From Betaproteobacteria bacterium (GTDB lineage Bacteria > Pseudomonadota > Gammaproteobacteria > Burkholderiales > Burkholderiaceae_C), in contig VGHB01000002.1 in the NCBI GenBank assembly GCA_016868355.1, positions 165,908 to 229,907 of the forward strand: a stretch of 64,000 bases of DNA. Direction: 5' to 3'. A model generated the notes under the pieces. The model worked only from the letters and a program-made list of their open reading frames with translations, was not told the DNA's origin and made no database searches. Both the position numbers and the translations under genes were made by a program. Shown one piece after another: positions 31,618 to 41,272 of the stretch (the stretch's first letter is position 1; each line of letters opens with the position of its first letter).

Positions 31618-32022
31618 ATGCCCATCTACGCCTATCGTTGCAGCGCCTGCGGCCATGCAAAGGATGTGCTGCAAAAGATCTCCGACCCGGTTCTGAGCAC
31701 CTGCCCGGCCTGCCACGCGGAAACGTTTTCAAAACAAGTCACCGCAGCGGGTTTTCAGCTCAAGGGCTCAGGTTGGTACGTGACCGATTTCCGGGGTGGC
31801 GCTTCGGCAGGCAAGGCAGCCGACACCGCAGCGACTGGTACGGCTGAGGCCCCTGCGGCCAACGGCGGTTCGTCGGGCTCAAGTTCGGGTTCTGGTGGGT
31901 CTGAAGGCATAGGTTCGCCGGGGTCGTCCGGGTCCGGTGACTCATCGGGCGTGTCGGGGTCGGGAGGGGACGCCTCGGCTGCTGCTTCGGCGGCCAGCGC
32001 TTCATCCCGCGCTTGCAACTGA
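31618..32022 (+). CDS. FmdB-family zinc-ribbon protein with long Ser/Gly tail
   Basis: 134 residues. Residues 1-55 form an FmdB-type zinc ribbon with two CxxC knuckles (CSACGHA, CPACHAET) and the MPIYAYRC start and GSGWYVTDF end typical of the family. Residues 60-134 are an unusual low-complexity stretch of Ser, Gly, Ala and Asp. The role of the family is unclear. It starts the run fmdB-DUF502-aspS-nudB found throughout Burkholderiales. Confidence 0.88.
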   Translation: MPIYAYRCSACGHAKDVLQKISDPVLSTCPACHAETFSKQVTAAGFQLKGSGWYVTDFRGGASAGKAADTAATGTAEAPAANGGSSGSSSGSGGSEGIGSPGSSGSGDSSGVSGSGGDASAAASAASASSRACN

Positions 32023-32043
32023 TAACCCCCGCGGCGCGGCACC

Positions 32044-32703
32044 ATGCTCAGGCGTTACCTCATTGCTGGCCTTTTGGTTTGGTTGCCCCTGGTGGTGACC
32101 GTCTGGGTGTTGCATGCGGTGTGGGGCGCACTGGACGGGCTGTTTCTGTGGGTGATTGCGGCAACTCAAGCGGTGCTGCCAGCCGAAAGTCATGCAGCGC
32201 TGGAGTCGCTGCGCCGCATTCCTGGCATGAGCGTGCTTGCCGTGTTCCTGGCGCTGCTGCTTACTGGCGTCTTTGCTGCCAACTATTTTGGTCAATGGGC
32301 CTTGCGTCAAGGCGGGCGCATTGTGCAACGCATCCCGATCGTCAAGAGCATCTACAGCTCGGTCAAACAGGTGTCAGACACGCTGTTTTCCAGCAGCGGA
32401 AACGCATTTCGTGAGGCGGTTCTGGTGCAGTATCCCCGTGCTGGCACCTGGACGATCGCCTTCGTCACCGGCAAGCCCAGTGGCGAGGTGGCGCAGCACC
32501 TGCAGACTGAACACACCAGTGTGTATGTGCCCACCACACCGAACCCGACCTCGGGATTTTTCCTCATGGTGCCCAGCACCGAGCTGCGCCCGCTAAACAT
32601 GAGCGTGGACGAGGCCCTCAAATACATCATCTCCATGGGTGTTGTTTCACCCCCACCGGCCACCAAGGTGCCGGGGGAGGCCGACCCCAACCGGCAGGGT
32701 TGA
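32044..32703 (+). CDS. DUF502 integral membrane protein
   Basis: A 219-residue protein. Two N-terminal hydrophobic helices (YLIAGLLVWLPLVVTVWVLH and SVLAVFLALLLTGVFAANYFG) are followed by the DUF502 signature RIPIVKSIYSSVKQVSDTL and VLVQYPRAGTWTIAFVTG, then NPTSGFFLMVPSTELRPLNMSVDEALKYIISMG. Function is unknown. ATG 32044 follows fmdB by 21 bases, so co-transcription is likely. Confidence 0.9.
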   Translation: MLRRYLIAGLLVWLPLVVTVWVLHAVWGALDGLFLWVIAATQAVLPAESHAALESLRRIPGMSVLAVFLALLLTGVFAANYFGQWALRQGGRIVQRIPIVKSIYSSVKQVSDTLFSSSGNAFREAVLVQYPRAGTWTIAFVTGKPSGEVAQHLQTEHTSVYVPTTPNPTSGFFLMVPSTELRPLNMSVDEALKYIISMGVVSPPPATKVPGEADPNRQG

Positions 32704-32753
32704 CCGTCAAGGCAGACGGTCAGCCCTTAGGGGTCAACCCCGTGGCCACATAT

Positions 32754-32780
32754 AGCGGTGCTGGGCACCGCTTGTGAATT
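32754..32780 (+). terminator. Short perfect hairpin between DUF502 and aspS
   Basis: AGCGGTGC and GCACCGCT form a perfect 8-base stem with a 3-base loop at 32754-32772, followed by TTGTGAATT. It may terminate or attenuate transcription ahead of aspS. The T-run is weak. Confidence 0.45.
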
Positions 32781-32889
32781 CCCCAATCCAAGCAGTTCAT
32801 CTTGATCGGCGCAGGGCGTGCCGGACGTACCTGGTGTGGCACCGGGTTCAGAATTAGCCCGCGCCATCACAGCGACAACGGAGCACCCT

Positions 32890-34698
32890 ATGCGCACCAC
32901 CTATTGCGGACTCGTCAGCGAGCAACTGATGGACCAAGCCGTTACCCTCATGGGCTGGGCCCACCGCCGACGCGACCACGGCGGGGTGATCTTCATCGAC
33001 CTGCGCGACCGCGAGGGGTTGGTGCAGATCGTGTGTGACCCAGACCGCCCCGACATGTTCAAGACCGCCGAAGGCGTGCGCAACGAGTTCTGCCTGAAGG
33101 TGGTGGGCAAGGTGCGTGCTCGACCGGCCGGCACCGAAAACGCCAACCTGGTCAGTGGCCGCATCGAAGTGCTGTGCTACGCCTTGGAGGTACTCAACCC
33201 CAGCGTTACGCCGCCCTTCCAGCTTGATGACGAGAACCTGAGTGAAACGGTGCGCCTGACCCACCGTGTACTGGACCTGCGCCGCCCAGCGATGCAGAAA
33301 AACCTGATCCTGCGCTACCGCGTGGCTATGGAGGTGCGCAAGTACCTCGACGACCAGGGCTTCGTGGACATCGAAACGCCGATGTTGACCAAGAGCACGC
33401 CTGAAGGTGCGCGCGACTATCTCGTGCCCAGTCGGGTACACGATGGGCAGTTCTTCGCGCTGCCGCAATCGCCCCAGCTGTTCAAGCAGCTGCTGATGGT
33501 TTCGGGTTTTGACCGCTACTACCAGATCACCAAGTGCTTCCGCGACGAAGATCTGCGCGCTGACCGCCAGCCGGAATTCACCCAGATTGACATCGAAACC
33601 TCCTTCCTCAACGAGCAGGAGATTCGCGATATGTTCGAAGGCATGATCCGCCACGTCTTTCGCAAGGCCATGAATGTGGAACTCGGCGAGTACCCGGTGA
33701 TGACCTATGCGGATGCGATGTTCCGCTTCGGCTCGGATAAACCCGATCTGCGCGTCAAGATGGAGTTCACCGAAATCACCGATGTGATGAAGGATGTGGA
33801 CTTCAAGGTCTTCAGTAGCCCGGCCAATGCGGCGGGTGGCCGTGTGGTCGCTCTGAGGGTGCCCGGGGGCGCCGCTTTGTCGCGCGGAGACATTGATGGC
33901 CACACTGAATTTGTCAAGATTTACGGGGCAAAGGGCTTGGCGTGGATCAAGGTCAACGACGTCTCCGCCGGGCAATCGGGGGCTGACGTGCGCGTGGGCC
34001 TGCAGTCGCCCATCGTCAAGAACATTCACGATGCAGCACTGAAGGCCATCCTGGAGCGCACGGGCGCCAAAAGTGGCGATTTGCTGTACTTTGGCGCTGA
34101 CAAGGCCAAGGTGGTCAACGACGCCATCGGCAGCCTGCGGCTGAAGATTGGCCTAAGCGACTTCGGTCGCGAGCACGGCCTGTTTGAAGACCGTTGGGCG
34201 CCGCTGTGGGTGGTGGAGTTCCCCATGTTTGAGCATGATGAAGAGGAAAACCGTTGGAATGCGGTTCACCACCCCTTCACCGCGCCGAAGGACGGCCACG
34301 AAGACTATATGGACACCGACCCAGGACGCTGCGTGGCAAAGGCCTACGACATGGTGCTCAACGGTTGGGAACTGGGCGGTGGATCGGTGCGGATTCACCG
34401 CGCTGAGGTGCAGAGCAAGGTCTTCAAGGCTCTCAATATCTCGGCAGCTGATGCCCGAGTGAAGTTTGGCTTTCTGCTGGATGCGCTGCAGTATGGCGCA
34501 CCACCCCATGGTGGCCTGGCGTTCGGGCTGGACCGTTTGGTCACCTTGATGACCGGCGCAGAGAGCATCCGCGATGTGATCGCCTTCCCAAAGACGCAAC
34601 GTGCGCAGTGTCTATTGACCGGAGCACCGAGCCAAGTCGACGAAAAACAATTGCGCGAGTTGCACATTCGACTGCGTAATTCCCAGGCGGCTGCCTGA
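32890..34698 (+). CDS. aspS: Aspartyl-tRNA synthetase (class II)
   Basis: A 602-residue enzyme. It has an N-terminal OB-fold anticodon-binding domain ([20 protein letters not shown]), class II motif 1 around [20 protein letters not shown], motif 2 [20 protein letters not shown], a bacterial GAD insertion domain (about 290-420), and motif 3 [15 protein letters not shown]. Length is normal for the bacterial type. ATG 32890 (MRTTYCG) is chosen; the frame extends to 32818 without conserved sequence. Whether it also charges tRNA-Asn cannot be read here. Confidence 0.96.
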   Translation: MRTTYCGLVSEQLMDQAVTLMGWAHRRRDHGGVIFIDLRDREGLVQIVCDPDRPDMFKTAEGVRNEFCLKVVGKVRARPAGTENANLVSGRIEVLCYALEVLNPSVTPPFQLDDENLSETVRLTHRVLDLRRPAMQKNLILRYRVAMEVRKYLDDQGFVDIETPMLTKSTPEGARDYLVPSRVHDGQFFALPQSPQLFKQLLMVSGFDRYYQITKCFRDEDLRADRQPEFTQIDIETSFLNEQEIRDMFEGMIRHVFRKAMNVELGEYPVMTYADAMFRFGSDKPDLRVKMEFTEITDVMKDVDFKVFSSPANAAGGRVVALRVPGGAALSRGDIDGHTEFVKIYGAKGLAWIKVNDVSAGQSGADVRVGLQSPIVKNIHDAALKAILERTGAKSGDLLYFGADKAKVVNDAIGSLRLKIGLSDFGREHGLFEDRWAPLWVVEFPMFEHDEEENRWNAVHHPFTAPKDGHEDYMDTDPGRCVAKAYDMVLNGWELGGGSVRIHRAEVQSKVFKALNISAADARVKFGFLLDALQYGAPPHGGLAFGLDRLVTLMTGAESIRDVIAFPKTQRAQCLLTGAPSQVDEKQLRELHIRLRNSQAAA

Positions 34699-34725
34699 TC
34701 TTGGCTTTGGCGGCATCATGAGAGC

Positions 34726-35220
34726 ATGAGCAGCGCCAACCTTGAGCCCGGCCGTTCACCGAAGATCCCCATCAGCGTGCTGGTGGTGATCCACACGGCC
34801 GATGGCCAGGTGCTGTTGATCGAGCGGGCCGACAAGCCGGGCTTCTGGCAGAGCGTGACGGGCTCAAAAGACGCAGTGGACGAGCCGCTGCATCAGACCT
34901 GCGTGCGTGAGGTGCGCGAGGAAACTGGCATCGACATTGGCTCTGCCCAGGTACCCGAAGACCAGTTGCGCGACTGGTCAATTGCCAACATCTACGAGAT
35001 TTATCCGGCCTGGCGGCATCGATATGCACCCGGCGTGACCCACAACACCGAACATGTCTTCGGTCTGTTGGTACCGCTCGACATACCAGTGGCGCTTTCT
35101 CCACGTGAGCACCTGCAGTACCGGTGGTGGCCCTGGCAGGAAGCAGCTGACCGCTGCTTTTCACCGAGCAACGCCGAGGCTATTCTGATGCTGCCGAGGT
35201 TTACTGGCCTCGGAACCTGA
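34726..35220 (+). CDS. nudB: Dihydroneopterin triphosphate diphosphatase (NUDIX)
   Basis: A 164-residue NUDIX enzyme that removes pyrophosphate from dihydroneopterin triphosphate in folate synthesis. The Nudix box REVREETGI is intact. The loop VTGSKDAVDE has one residue more between G and E than the E. coli form. TEHVFGLLVPL and EHLQYRWWPWQEA match NudB. It is 27 bases downstream of aspS, a conserved neighbourhood. Confidence 0.9.
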   Translation: MSSANLEPGRSPKIPISVLVVIHTADGQVLLIERADKPGFWQSVTGSKDAVDEPLHQTCVREVREETGIDIGSAQVPEDQLRDWSIANIYEIYPAWRHRYAPGVTHNTEHVFGLLVPLDIPVALSPREHLQYRWWPWQEAADRCFSPSNAEAILMLPRFTGLGT

Positions 35221-35238
35221 GGGGAGCCCCGCTGCGCC

Positions 35239-36039
35239 ATGAAGCCCCCGGCCGCCACGCTGCGCGTGGCCACCTACAACATCCACAAAGGTGTGCGGGG
35301 CATCGGACCGCGCAAGCGCCTGGAAATCCACAACTTGGAGCTTGGGGTGGCCTCGCTCAAGGCCGATTTGGTGATGCTGCAGGAAGTGCGCTTGTTCCAC
35401 CACCGAGAGGCGCGGCGCTTCGCACACGGGCCACAGCCCTGGCCATTGCAAGGCCAAGCCGAGTTCCTAGCCCCTGAGGGCTATCACAGTGTGTACCGCA
35501 CCAACGCGGTCACGCGGCATGGTGAACACGGCAATGCGCTCTTGTGCCGCTGGCCTTTAGGTGCGGTCGGACACCATGATGTGAGCGACCACCGCTTTGA
35601 GCAGCGTGGGCTCTTGCATGTGACCATTGACTGGTTGGGCTCCACCTTGCATGCAGTGGTTGCACATTTCGGCCTGATGCACACCAGCCGGGTCCGCCAA
35701 GCCGAACGTCTGATCCAGCTCATCGAGAGCGAAGTGCCCCCCGACGAGCGTTTGATCGTGGGGGGCGACTTCAATGACTGGGGTGAGAAGCTCGACCCAG
35801 TGTTTGAACGGCAAGGCTTGAGCCGGGCGAGTATGCCGGTCCTTGACTCCCTGGGCATGGCCTCCGGTCCGGCAAGGCCCAAGCCCCTAAGCACTTTTCC
35901 CTCTCGCATCCCGGTGTTTGCGCTGGATCGCTTCTACACACGAGGCTTGCGCTGTACCGCCGCTCAGGTGCCACGCGGTCTGAACTGGGCGCGCCTGTCG
36001 GACCATCTGCCCTTGGTGGCTGAATTTGAAAGCCATTGA
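35239..36039 (+). CDS. Endonuclease/exonuclease/phosphatase (EEP) family protein
   Basis: A 266-residue metal-dependent phosphodiesterase fold. It shows the EEP motifs ATYNIHKG (metal Asn), MLQEVR (catalytic Glu), HFGLMHTSR, VGGDFNDW and the C-terminal SDHLPLVAEF. It usually sits directly upstream of clsB, so it may act in phospholipid or nucleic acid turnover, but the substrate is unknown. The stop overlaps a possible TTG of clsB, whose better ATG is 12 bases on. Confidence 0.9.
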   Translation: MKPPAATLRVATYNIHKGVRGIGPRKRLEIHNLELGVASLKADLVMLQEVRLFHHREARRFAHGPQPWPLQGQAEFLAPEGYHSVYRTNAVTRHGEHGNALLCRWPLGAVGHHDVSDHRFEQRGLLHVTIDWLGSTLHAVVAHFGLMHTSRVRQAERLIQLIESEVPPDERLIVGGDFNDWGEKLDPVFERQGLSRASMPVLDSLGMASGPARPKPLSTFPSRIPVFALDRFYTRGLRCTAAQVPRGLNWARLSDHLPLVAEFESH

Positions 36040-36050
36040 GGCCAGGCACT

Positions 36051-37340
36051 ATGGAGCCCTTACCCGCTTGGTACCTGCGACGCCGCGCCCACTATCTGCC
36101 CGGCAATGAGGTTCAGCTGCTGACGGGCGGCTCTGAGCTGTTTGCCGCGTTGATTTCGGCGGTGAACAAGGCGCGTTATGAGGTGTGGCTTAGCACCTAT
36201 ATCTTTCACCACGACGATTCGGCACAGGCGGTGGCTCAGGCCTTGTCGGCCGCTGCACATCGGGGTGTGCGGGTACGCGTGGTAGTGGATGGCTTTGGCT
36301 CGATTCAATCAGTGGCTACCTTGCGCCAATGGTGGGGCCACACATCCGTATCACTGGCTGTGTACCGGCCGCTGGACCGTTGGTGGACTTTGTTGCAGTC
36401 TGAACACCTGCGCCGGCTGCATCAGAAGGTGGCAGTGGTGGACGGCGAGTTGGGCTTCGTTGGCGGTATCAATGTGATCGATGACCGCATCGATCTGCAC
36501 GATGGCCCCCAAAGCGGGCCGCGCCTGGACTACGCGGTACAGGTGCGTGGGCCCGTGGTGGGCCCAATGGTGCAGGCAGCCCGTGCCATATGGACCCGAG
36601 CCGCATTTGGTGCTGATTGGACCGATGAAGTGGCCCAGATGGTACGCAGCCCTCACGGGCTGCAAAGGGCCCGAGAACTGATGCGGTCTATGCGTATGAC
36701 CAGCCGCATCAGCACGCCCGTGCTCGGGGCTGCCCGCGACCAGACCGAGCCATCCCATCCAGGCACGGTTGAAGCGGCCTTCTTGTTGCGTGACAACCTA
36801 CGCCAGCGGCACAGCGTGCAGGCGGCTCTGCTTTGGGCCTGTGGGCAAGCCCGGCAGGACATCGACATCGCCTGTCCCTACTTCTATCCAGGTCGTGTGC
36901 TGCGCCGTGCTTTGCTTGAAGCTGCGCAGCGCGGGGTCCGGGTTCGACTGCTGTTGCAGGGCCGGCCCGACTACAGAATCGCAGCGTTGGCCGCACAGGT
37001 CCTATATCGCGAGTTGCTGGCCGGTGGGGTGCAAATCTTTGAGTACGAGGCGGCTGCACTGCACGCCAAAGTGGTCAGGGTTGACGAGGCTTGGGCCACG
37101 ATTGGCAGCTCCAACCTTGATCCTTTGTCGCTACTGGTTAACTTCGAAGCCAATCTGGCTATACGAGATGGTAAGTTTGTGCGCGAGGTGGCACGGGCTC
37201 TTGAGCGGGCTTTTTGCCAGTCGCGTGCAGTTTCCGACACGCCGGTGACCGCCGGTTGGGTCGGCGCCTTGCGCCGCCGGGCCGTCGCTCTGCTGGCCCG
37301 CTTGTATCTGCGACTGGCCGGCATACGATCGAACTACTAA
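36051..37340 (+). CDS. clsB: Cardiolipin synthase B (phospholipase D superfamily)
   Basis: A 429-residue membrane-associated enzyme that makes cardiolipin. It has two HKD motifs: H(Q)KVAVVD with GFVGGIN near residue 124, and HAKVVRVDEAWATIGSSNLD near 338. The N-terminus (LPGNEVQLLTGGSELFAALISAVNKA) fits ClsB and not ClsA, which has membrane helices. ATG 36051 is chosen over TTG 36036. Confidence 0.92.
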   Translation: MEPLPAWYLRRRAHYLPGNEVQLLTGGSELFAALISAVNKARYEVWLSTYIFHHDDSAQAVAQALSAAAHRGVRVRVVVDGFGSIQSVATLRQWWGHTSVSLAVYRPLDRWWTLLQSEHLRRLHQKVAVVDGELGFVGGINVIDDRIDLHDGPQSGPRLDYAVQVRGPVVGPMVQAARAIWTRAAFGADWTDEVAQMVRSPHGLQRARELMRSMRMTSRISTPVLGAARDQTEPSHPGTVEAAFLLRDNLRQRHSVQAALLWACGQARQDIDIACPYFYPGRVLRRALLEAAQRGVRVRLLLQGRPDYRIAALAAQVLYRELLAGGVQIFEYEAAALHAKVVRVDEAWATIGSSNLDPLSLLVNFEANLAIRDGKFVREVARALERAFCQSRAVSDTPVTAGWVGALRRRAVALLARLYLRLAGIRSNY

Positions 37341-37392
37341 ATGCATTGCGGGATCTGACCATGTGGTTTGTTCTTTCCGGTGGCCGGCAGCG

Positions 37393-38439
37393 ATGAAGCC
37401 AGCAGGCCTTGAAGACGACCTGGTGGTGGAGACCCCCCTGGGTTTGTATTGCCCGGAAGGGGACTTCTACATCGACCCCTGGAGACCGGTGGACCGTGCC
37501 GTCATCACGCATGCCCATGCTGACCACGCCCGGCGAGGCTGTATGCGGTACCTGGCCAGTGCCCGCAGTGAAGGAGTCCTGCGGGCGAGGCTGGGCGTGG
37601 ATATTGAGCTCACAGCTCTGGATTGGGCTGAAGTGGTGGAGCACCGGGGTGTACGCATCAGCCTGCACCCTGCTGGACATGTGCTGGGTGCCGCGCAGGT
37701 GCGACTGGAGCGCCGCGGTCGGGTGTGGGTGGTATCGGGTGACTACTTTCTGAGCGAGCATGACGAGCGCAATCCCACCTGCGACCCCTGGGAGCCCGTG
37801 CACTGCGAATGCTTCATTACCGAGTCCACCTTCGGCCTGCCCATTTACCGCTGGCAGCCGCAGGCTCGGGTCTTTGAGGAGATCAACCATTGGTGGGCCC
37901 ACAACCGTTCGGCCGGTCGGGCCAGCCTGCTCATGGCCTACAGCTTCGGTAAGGCGCAGCGCATCCTGGCCGGTGTGGATGCGAGCATCGGACCAATCGT
38001 GGTTCACGGATCGGTGGAGCCACTCAATGAGGGCTATCGGCGGGCCGGTGTGGCCTTGCCCGCGGTGCACCGCGTGCAGGATTTGGGCAAAAGCGACCTT
38101 GCCGGCGCCTTGGTGGTGGCCCCACCATCGGTGCAAGGGTCGCCCTGGCTAAAACGCTTTGGCAGCTACAGTGATGCCTTCGCCAGCGGTTGGATGCAGT
38201 TACGCGGTGCTAGGCGTCGCCGCTCGATCGACCGCGGCTTTGTGCTGAGCGACCACGCTGACTGGCCGGGTCTGCAAAGGGCCATCTCTGCCAGCGGTGC
38301 CCATCGGGTGATCGTGACCCACGGCTACGAGGCGGCGATGGTGCGTTGGTTGAGTGAGCAAGGCCTGCAGGCAGGGTCGTTTAAGACCGCCTTCGAAGGC
38401 GAAGGTGGCGGGGAAAGCGCAGGTGAGTCCTATGCGTGA
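37393..38439 (+). CDS. Ligase-associated DNA exonuclease (MBL / beta-CASP-like)
   Basis: A 348-residue metallo-beta-lactamase-fold nuclease. Metal ligands are in ITHAHADHARRG (H40, H42, D44, H45) and HPAGHVLGAAQV, with VVSGDYF and the later FVLSDHADW. This is the exonuclease usually encoded with an ATP-dependent ligase and the Lhr-Core helicase in a DNA damage-response set. ATG 37393 is used; TTG 37363 also exists. It overlaps the ligase by eight bases. Confidence 0.9.
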   Translation: MKPAGLEDDLVVETPLGLYCPEGDFYIDPWRPVDRAVITHAHADHARRGCMRYLASARSEGVLRARLGVDIELTALDWAEVVEHRGVRISLHPAGHVLGAAQVRLERRGRVWVVSGDYFLSEHDERNPTCDPWEPVHCECFITESTFGLPIYRWQPQARVFEEINHWWAHNRSAGRASLLMAYSFGKAQRILAGVDASIGPIVVHGSVEPLNEGYRRAGVALPAVHRVQDLGKSDLAGALVVAPPSVQGSPWLKRFGSYSDAFASGWMQLRGARRRRSIDRGFVLSDHADWPGLQRAISASGAHRVIVTHGYEAAMVRWLSEQGLQAGSFKTAFEGEGGGESAGESYA

Positions 38440-40171
38440 GTTCGCACACCTATACGCACAGCTCGATTCCAGCACCTCCACCCAGACCAAGGTGCAGGCC
38501 CTGCGCGAGCATCTGGCTGGTGCGGCATCGGAGGATGCTGCCTGGGCGGTGTACTTGTTGGCCGGTGGAAAGCCCCGTCAGGCGGTACCAACGGCGATAC
38601 TGCGGCAGGCCGCCTGTGAAGCAGCCGGTGTACCGGCCTGGCTGTTCGAGGAGTGCTACCAGGTGGTTGGCGACCTGGCCGAGACGATGGCGCATCTGTT
38701 GCCAACTCGGGTGTCTGAAGGGGGCCAGACGGGCCACCTCAGTGCGCAGGACGGCCTGGCCCGGTGGATGGAAGAGGGTCTACTGCCGCTTAGGGGCTTG
38801 GACCCTACAACCCAAAAGCAGCACTTGCAGGCGCTTTGGGGGGTGTTGGATGCTTCGGAGCGCTTCCTCTTGACCAAGCTGGTGGGCGGCGGCTTTCGCG
38901 TGGGCGTGAGCAAGCTCTTGGTGCAGCGTGCCGTTGCCGAGCATTCGGGGTCGCAGCCCAGTGAGGTGGCTCAGCGGATGATGGGCTACACCCAGAATTC
39001 GGTACGCCCGACGGCACAAGACTGGCTGCGCCTGATTGGACAGGTCCAGGGCGATGTTCAGCTGCAGCAGGGTCAACCATATCCCTTCTTTCTGGCACAG
39101 GCTCTCGGTCCCGCCGAGGAGCAAGCGCTTGAGCAGGCGATGGGCCTGGCCGGCGACTGGCAAGTCGAGTGGAAGTACGACGGTATACGGGCGCAGGTGG
39201 TTTGCCGAGCGCAGCAGGTCTGGATTTGGTCACGCGGCGAGGAACTGATTACTGATCGGTTCCCCGAGGTTGCGCAGGCGGCGCAAGCCTTGCCCGATGG
39301 AACCGTGCTGGACGGTGAATTGCTGGTGATGCATGAGGGGCGTCCCGCATCCTTTGCCGAACTGCAGAAGCGCATCACCCGCAAGACCCTGAGCAGGTCC
39401 TTGTTGGCTCAAACACCGGTGAGTTTCATCGCGTACGACCTTCTGGAGCATCAGGGCAACGATGTACGACCACAGCCTCAGCACTGGCGCCGCCAGGCGC
39501 TGGAAGCCTTGCTGTTGCAGGGGCCGTTTGGCTTGTCGCCGCTGGTCGGCACCGATGAGCCCAGTCCAAGTTGGTCAGCCCTGCAGACCTTGCGGGCGCA
39601 AAGCCGTGCACGAGGTGTGGAGGGGTTCATGCTCAAGCACCGCGCTGCGCCCTATGGGCTGGGGCGCCGAAAGGTGGAAGGCTCGGGTGTGCTCGGTTGG
39701 TGGAAGTGGAAGGTCGAGCCCATGACCATCGACGCGGTATTGGTCTATGCCCAGGCCGGTCACGGGCGACGGGCGAGTCTGTACACCGATTACACCTTTG
39801 CCGTTTGGAGCCGCACACCGAGAGACGCGGCCGAGGTTCAGGCGGTGCTGCAGTCCGTCACGCAGCGTCAAGCAGTAGACCCTGCTGCACTGCACTTGGT
39901 GCCGTTTGCCAAAGCGTATTCAGGCTTGAGCGATGAGGAGTTCGCTCAAGTCGACAAAGTGATCCGCAGCAGCACCGTGGACAAGTTCGGCCCGGTACGC
40001 AGCGTAGTGCCCAGCCTGGTCTTCGAATTGGGCTTTGAAGGAATTGCCCCCAGTCCGCGACACAAGAGCGGCCTGGCACTGCGCTTTCCCCGTATGCTGC
40101 GCTGGCGCACCGACAAGCCCTTGCACGAAGCCGACACCTTGCAGACCTTGCAGGCCCTGGAGCGTGGGTAG
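38432..40171 (+). CDS. ATP-dependent DNA ligase (LigB/LigC-like, helicase-associated)
   Basis: A 579-residue ligase that seals nicks using ATP. It has an N-terminal DNA-binding domain (to about 200), the nucleotidyltransferase motif I EWKYDGIRAQ with adenylated K248, ELLVMHEGRPASFAELQKRI (motif III), EGFMLKHRAAPYGLGRR (motif IV), and WWKWKVEPMTIDAVLVYAQ (motif V). The start at ATG 38432 overlaps the exonuclease stop. The main NAD-dependent LigA is not in this window. Confidence 0.92.
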   Translation: MREFAHLYAQLDSSTSTQTKVQALREHLAGAASEDAAWAVYLLAGGKPRQAVPTAILRQAACEAAGVPAWLFEECYQVVGDLAETMAHLLPTRVSEGGQTGHLSAQDGLARWMEEGLLPLRGLDPTTQKQHLQALWGVLDASERFLLTKLVGGGFRVGVSKLLVQRAVAEHSGSQPSEVAQRMMGYTQNSVRPTAQDWLRLIGQVQGDVQLQQGQPYPFFLAQALGPAEEQALEQAMGLAGDWQVEWKYDGIRAQVVCRAQQVWIWSRGEELITDRFPEVAQAAQALPDGTVLDGELLVMHEGRPASFAELQKRITRKTLSRSLLAQTPVSFIAYDLLEHQGNDVRPQPQHWRRQALEALLLQGPFGLSPLVGTDEPSPSWSALQTLRAQSRARGVEGFMLKHRAAPYGLGRRKVEGSGVLGWWKWKVEPMTIDAVLVYAQAGHGRRASLYTDYTFAVWSRTPRDAAEVQAVLQSVTQRQAVDPAALHLVPFAKAYSGLSDEEFAQVDKVIRSSTVDKFGPVRSVVPSLVFELGFEGIAPSPRHKSGLALRFPRMLRWRTDKPLHEADTLQTLQALERG

Positions 40172-40174
40172 GCA

Positions 40175-41230
40175 TCAGCGCTGTAATCCTGAGACGGCGC
40201 AGCGGAATTCAGCTGCTGCCCGCAGGCTGCCCACGGTACGGCCTTGCCAATTGCGCAGTTCCGCCTCGCTCAATCTGCGCAGCGCAGCAGCGTCATCGGG
40301 CGACAGAGGCAGCAGTGCTTCAATCAGGGCCGCCATCACCACCTCAGCCGCGCGCGAGGTGTTGCCATCGTCCATTTTCAGGGCCACTCCCCAACCGCGT
40401 TCAGGCAGGCTTGCGCAATACACCCCTTCGGCGCCAATCTTGCAGCACACCCGCTGGCCCAAGCGTTGCATCACGCGGGTATCAAATCGTCCGGTGCCTG
40501 CCACCATGAACGGTGCTTGTGCAATGGCTTCACGCAAGCGCCGAGCCGCTTGGCCCCACTGCGGCGGCAGGCCGTTACCGGTGCCAGCCCGTGCAAAGCC
40601 CATAGCCAAGTTGTACAGCGGGATGGCGTAGGTGGGGATGGAGCAGCCATCGATGCCGCGCGGCGCCTGCGCCACCATATGGTCGGTGGCTACAGTTACC
40701 GCCCGGGTGACCTCGCGCATCACTGGGTGTTCGGGCTCGACATAGCCGCGCATGAAGTCCACCAGGGGTCGACCGGTGAGGCCGCTCATCGCGCAGCCCA
40801 CGCACACGAAGCCCGCGTGCTTGCCTGAGCAGTTGTTGTTCAGCACGGTAGGCTCGAGACCGCGGCACACCAATTCCCTCTCGCTGGCCTCATGCGAGGG
40901 CCAGTGGGAACCACACTCCAGGATGCTGTGGTCCACACCTGCCTTGGCCAGCATCGCTGCGGCTGTTTGGGAATGTGCAGGTTCGCCGCCGTGTGAGGCA
41001 CAGGCCAGTGCCAGTTCTTCGTCAGACAGTCCCAAACGCTGGGCTGCACCGCTGGCCACCAGTGGCAGCGCCTGCAGCAACTTCACCGCCGAGCGGGGAA
41101 AGATGGGCCGCTGGACGTCACCACAGGACCAAATCATGCGGCCGCAGTCATCCACCACCGCTACCGCACCTCGGTGAAAAGACTCCACTGCAGCCCCCCT
41201 TAGGGCTTCAACCAGGATCGGGTTCTCCAT
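40175..41230 (-). CDS. L-asparaginase (Rhizobium etli type II / thermolabile class)
   Basis: A 351-residue cytosolic asparaginase, distinct in fold from E. coli AnsA/AnsB. Key stretches are RSAVKLLQALPLV, CASHGGEPAH, NNCSGKHAGFV (Ser-Lys catalytic pair), GIDGCSIPTYAIPLYNLA and KIGAEGVYCASLPERGWGVALKMDDG. ATG 41230 is chosen; the longer frame is shadow of DUF429. It is antisense within the ligase/helicase block, three bases from the convergent ligase stop. Confidence 0.88.
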   Translation of the reverse strand: MENPILVEALRGAAVESFHRGAVAVVDDCGRMIWSCGDVQRPIFPRSAVKLLQALPLVASGAAQRLGLSDEELALACASHGGEPAHSQTAAAMLAKAGVDHSILECGSHWPSHEASERELVCRGLEPTVLNNNCSGKHAGFVCVGCAMSGLTGRPLVDFMRGYVEPEHPVMREVTRAVTVATDHMVAQAPRGIDGCSIPTYAIPLYNLAMGFARAGTGNGLPPQWGQAARRLREAIAQAPFMVAGTGRFDTRVMQRLGQRVCCKIGAEGVYCASLPERGWGVALKMDDGNTSRAAEVVMAALIEALLPLSPDDAAALRRLSEAELRNWQGRTVGSLRAAAEFRCAVSGLQR

Positions 41231-41272
41231 GGCCTGACTGTAGCGCTGCAGCGCTTGCCCTACAGTGCCATC

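Noticed and set aside
31860..32010. Possible repeat array or CRISPR-like region
   Set aside because: The repetition comes from Ser/Gly codons in the FmdB tail; there are no spaced identical repeats.
32854..34029. 391-codon minus-strand ORF opposite aspS
   Set aside because: It is a shadow of the highly conserved AspRS coding sequence in GC-rich DNA; its translation shows no domain.
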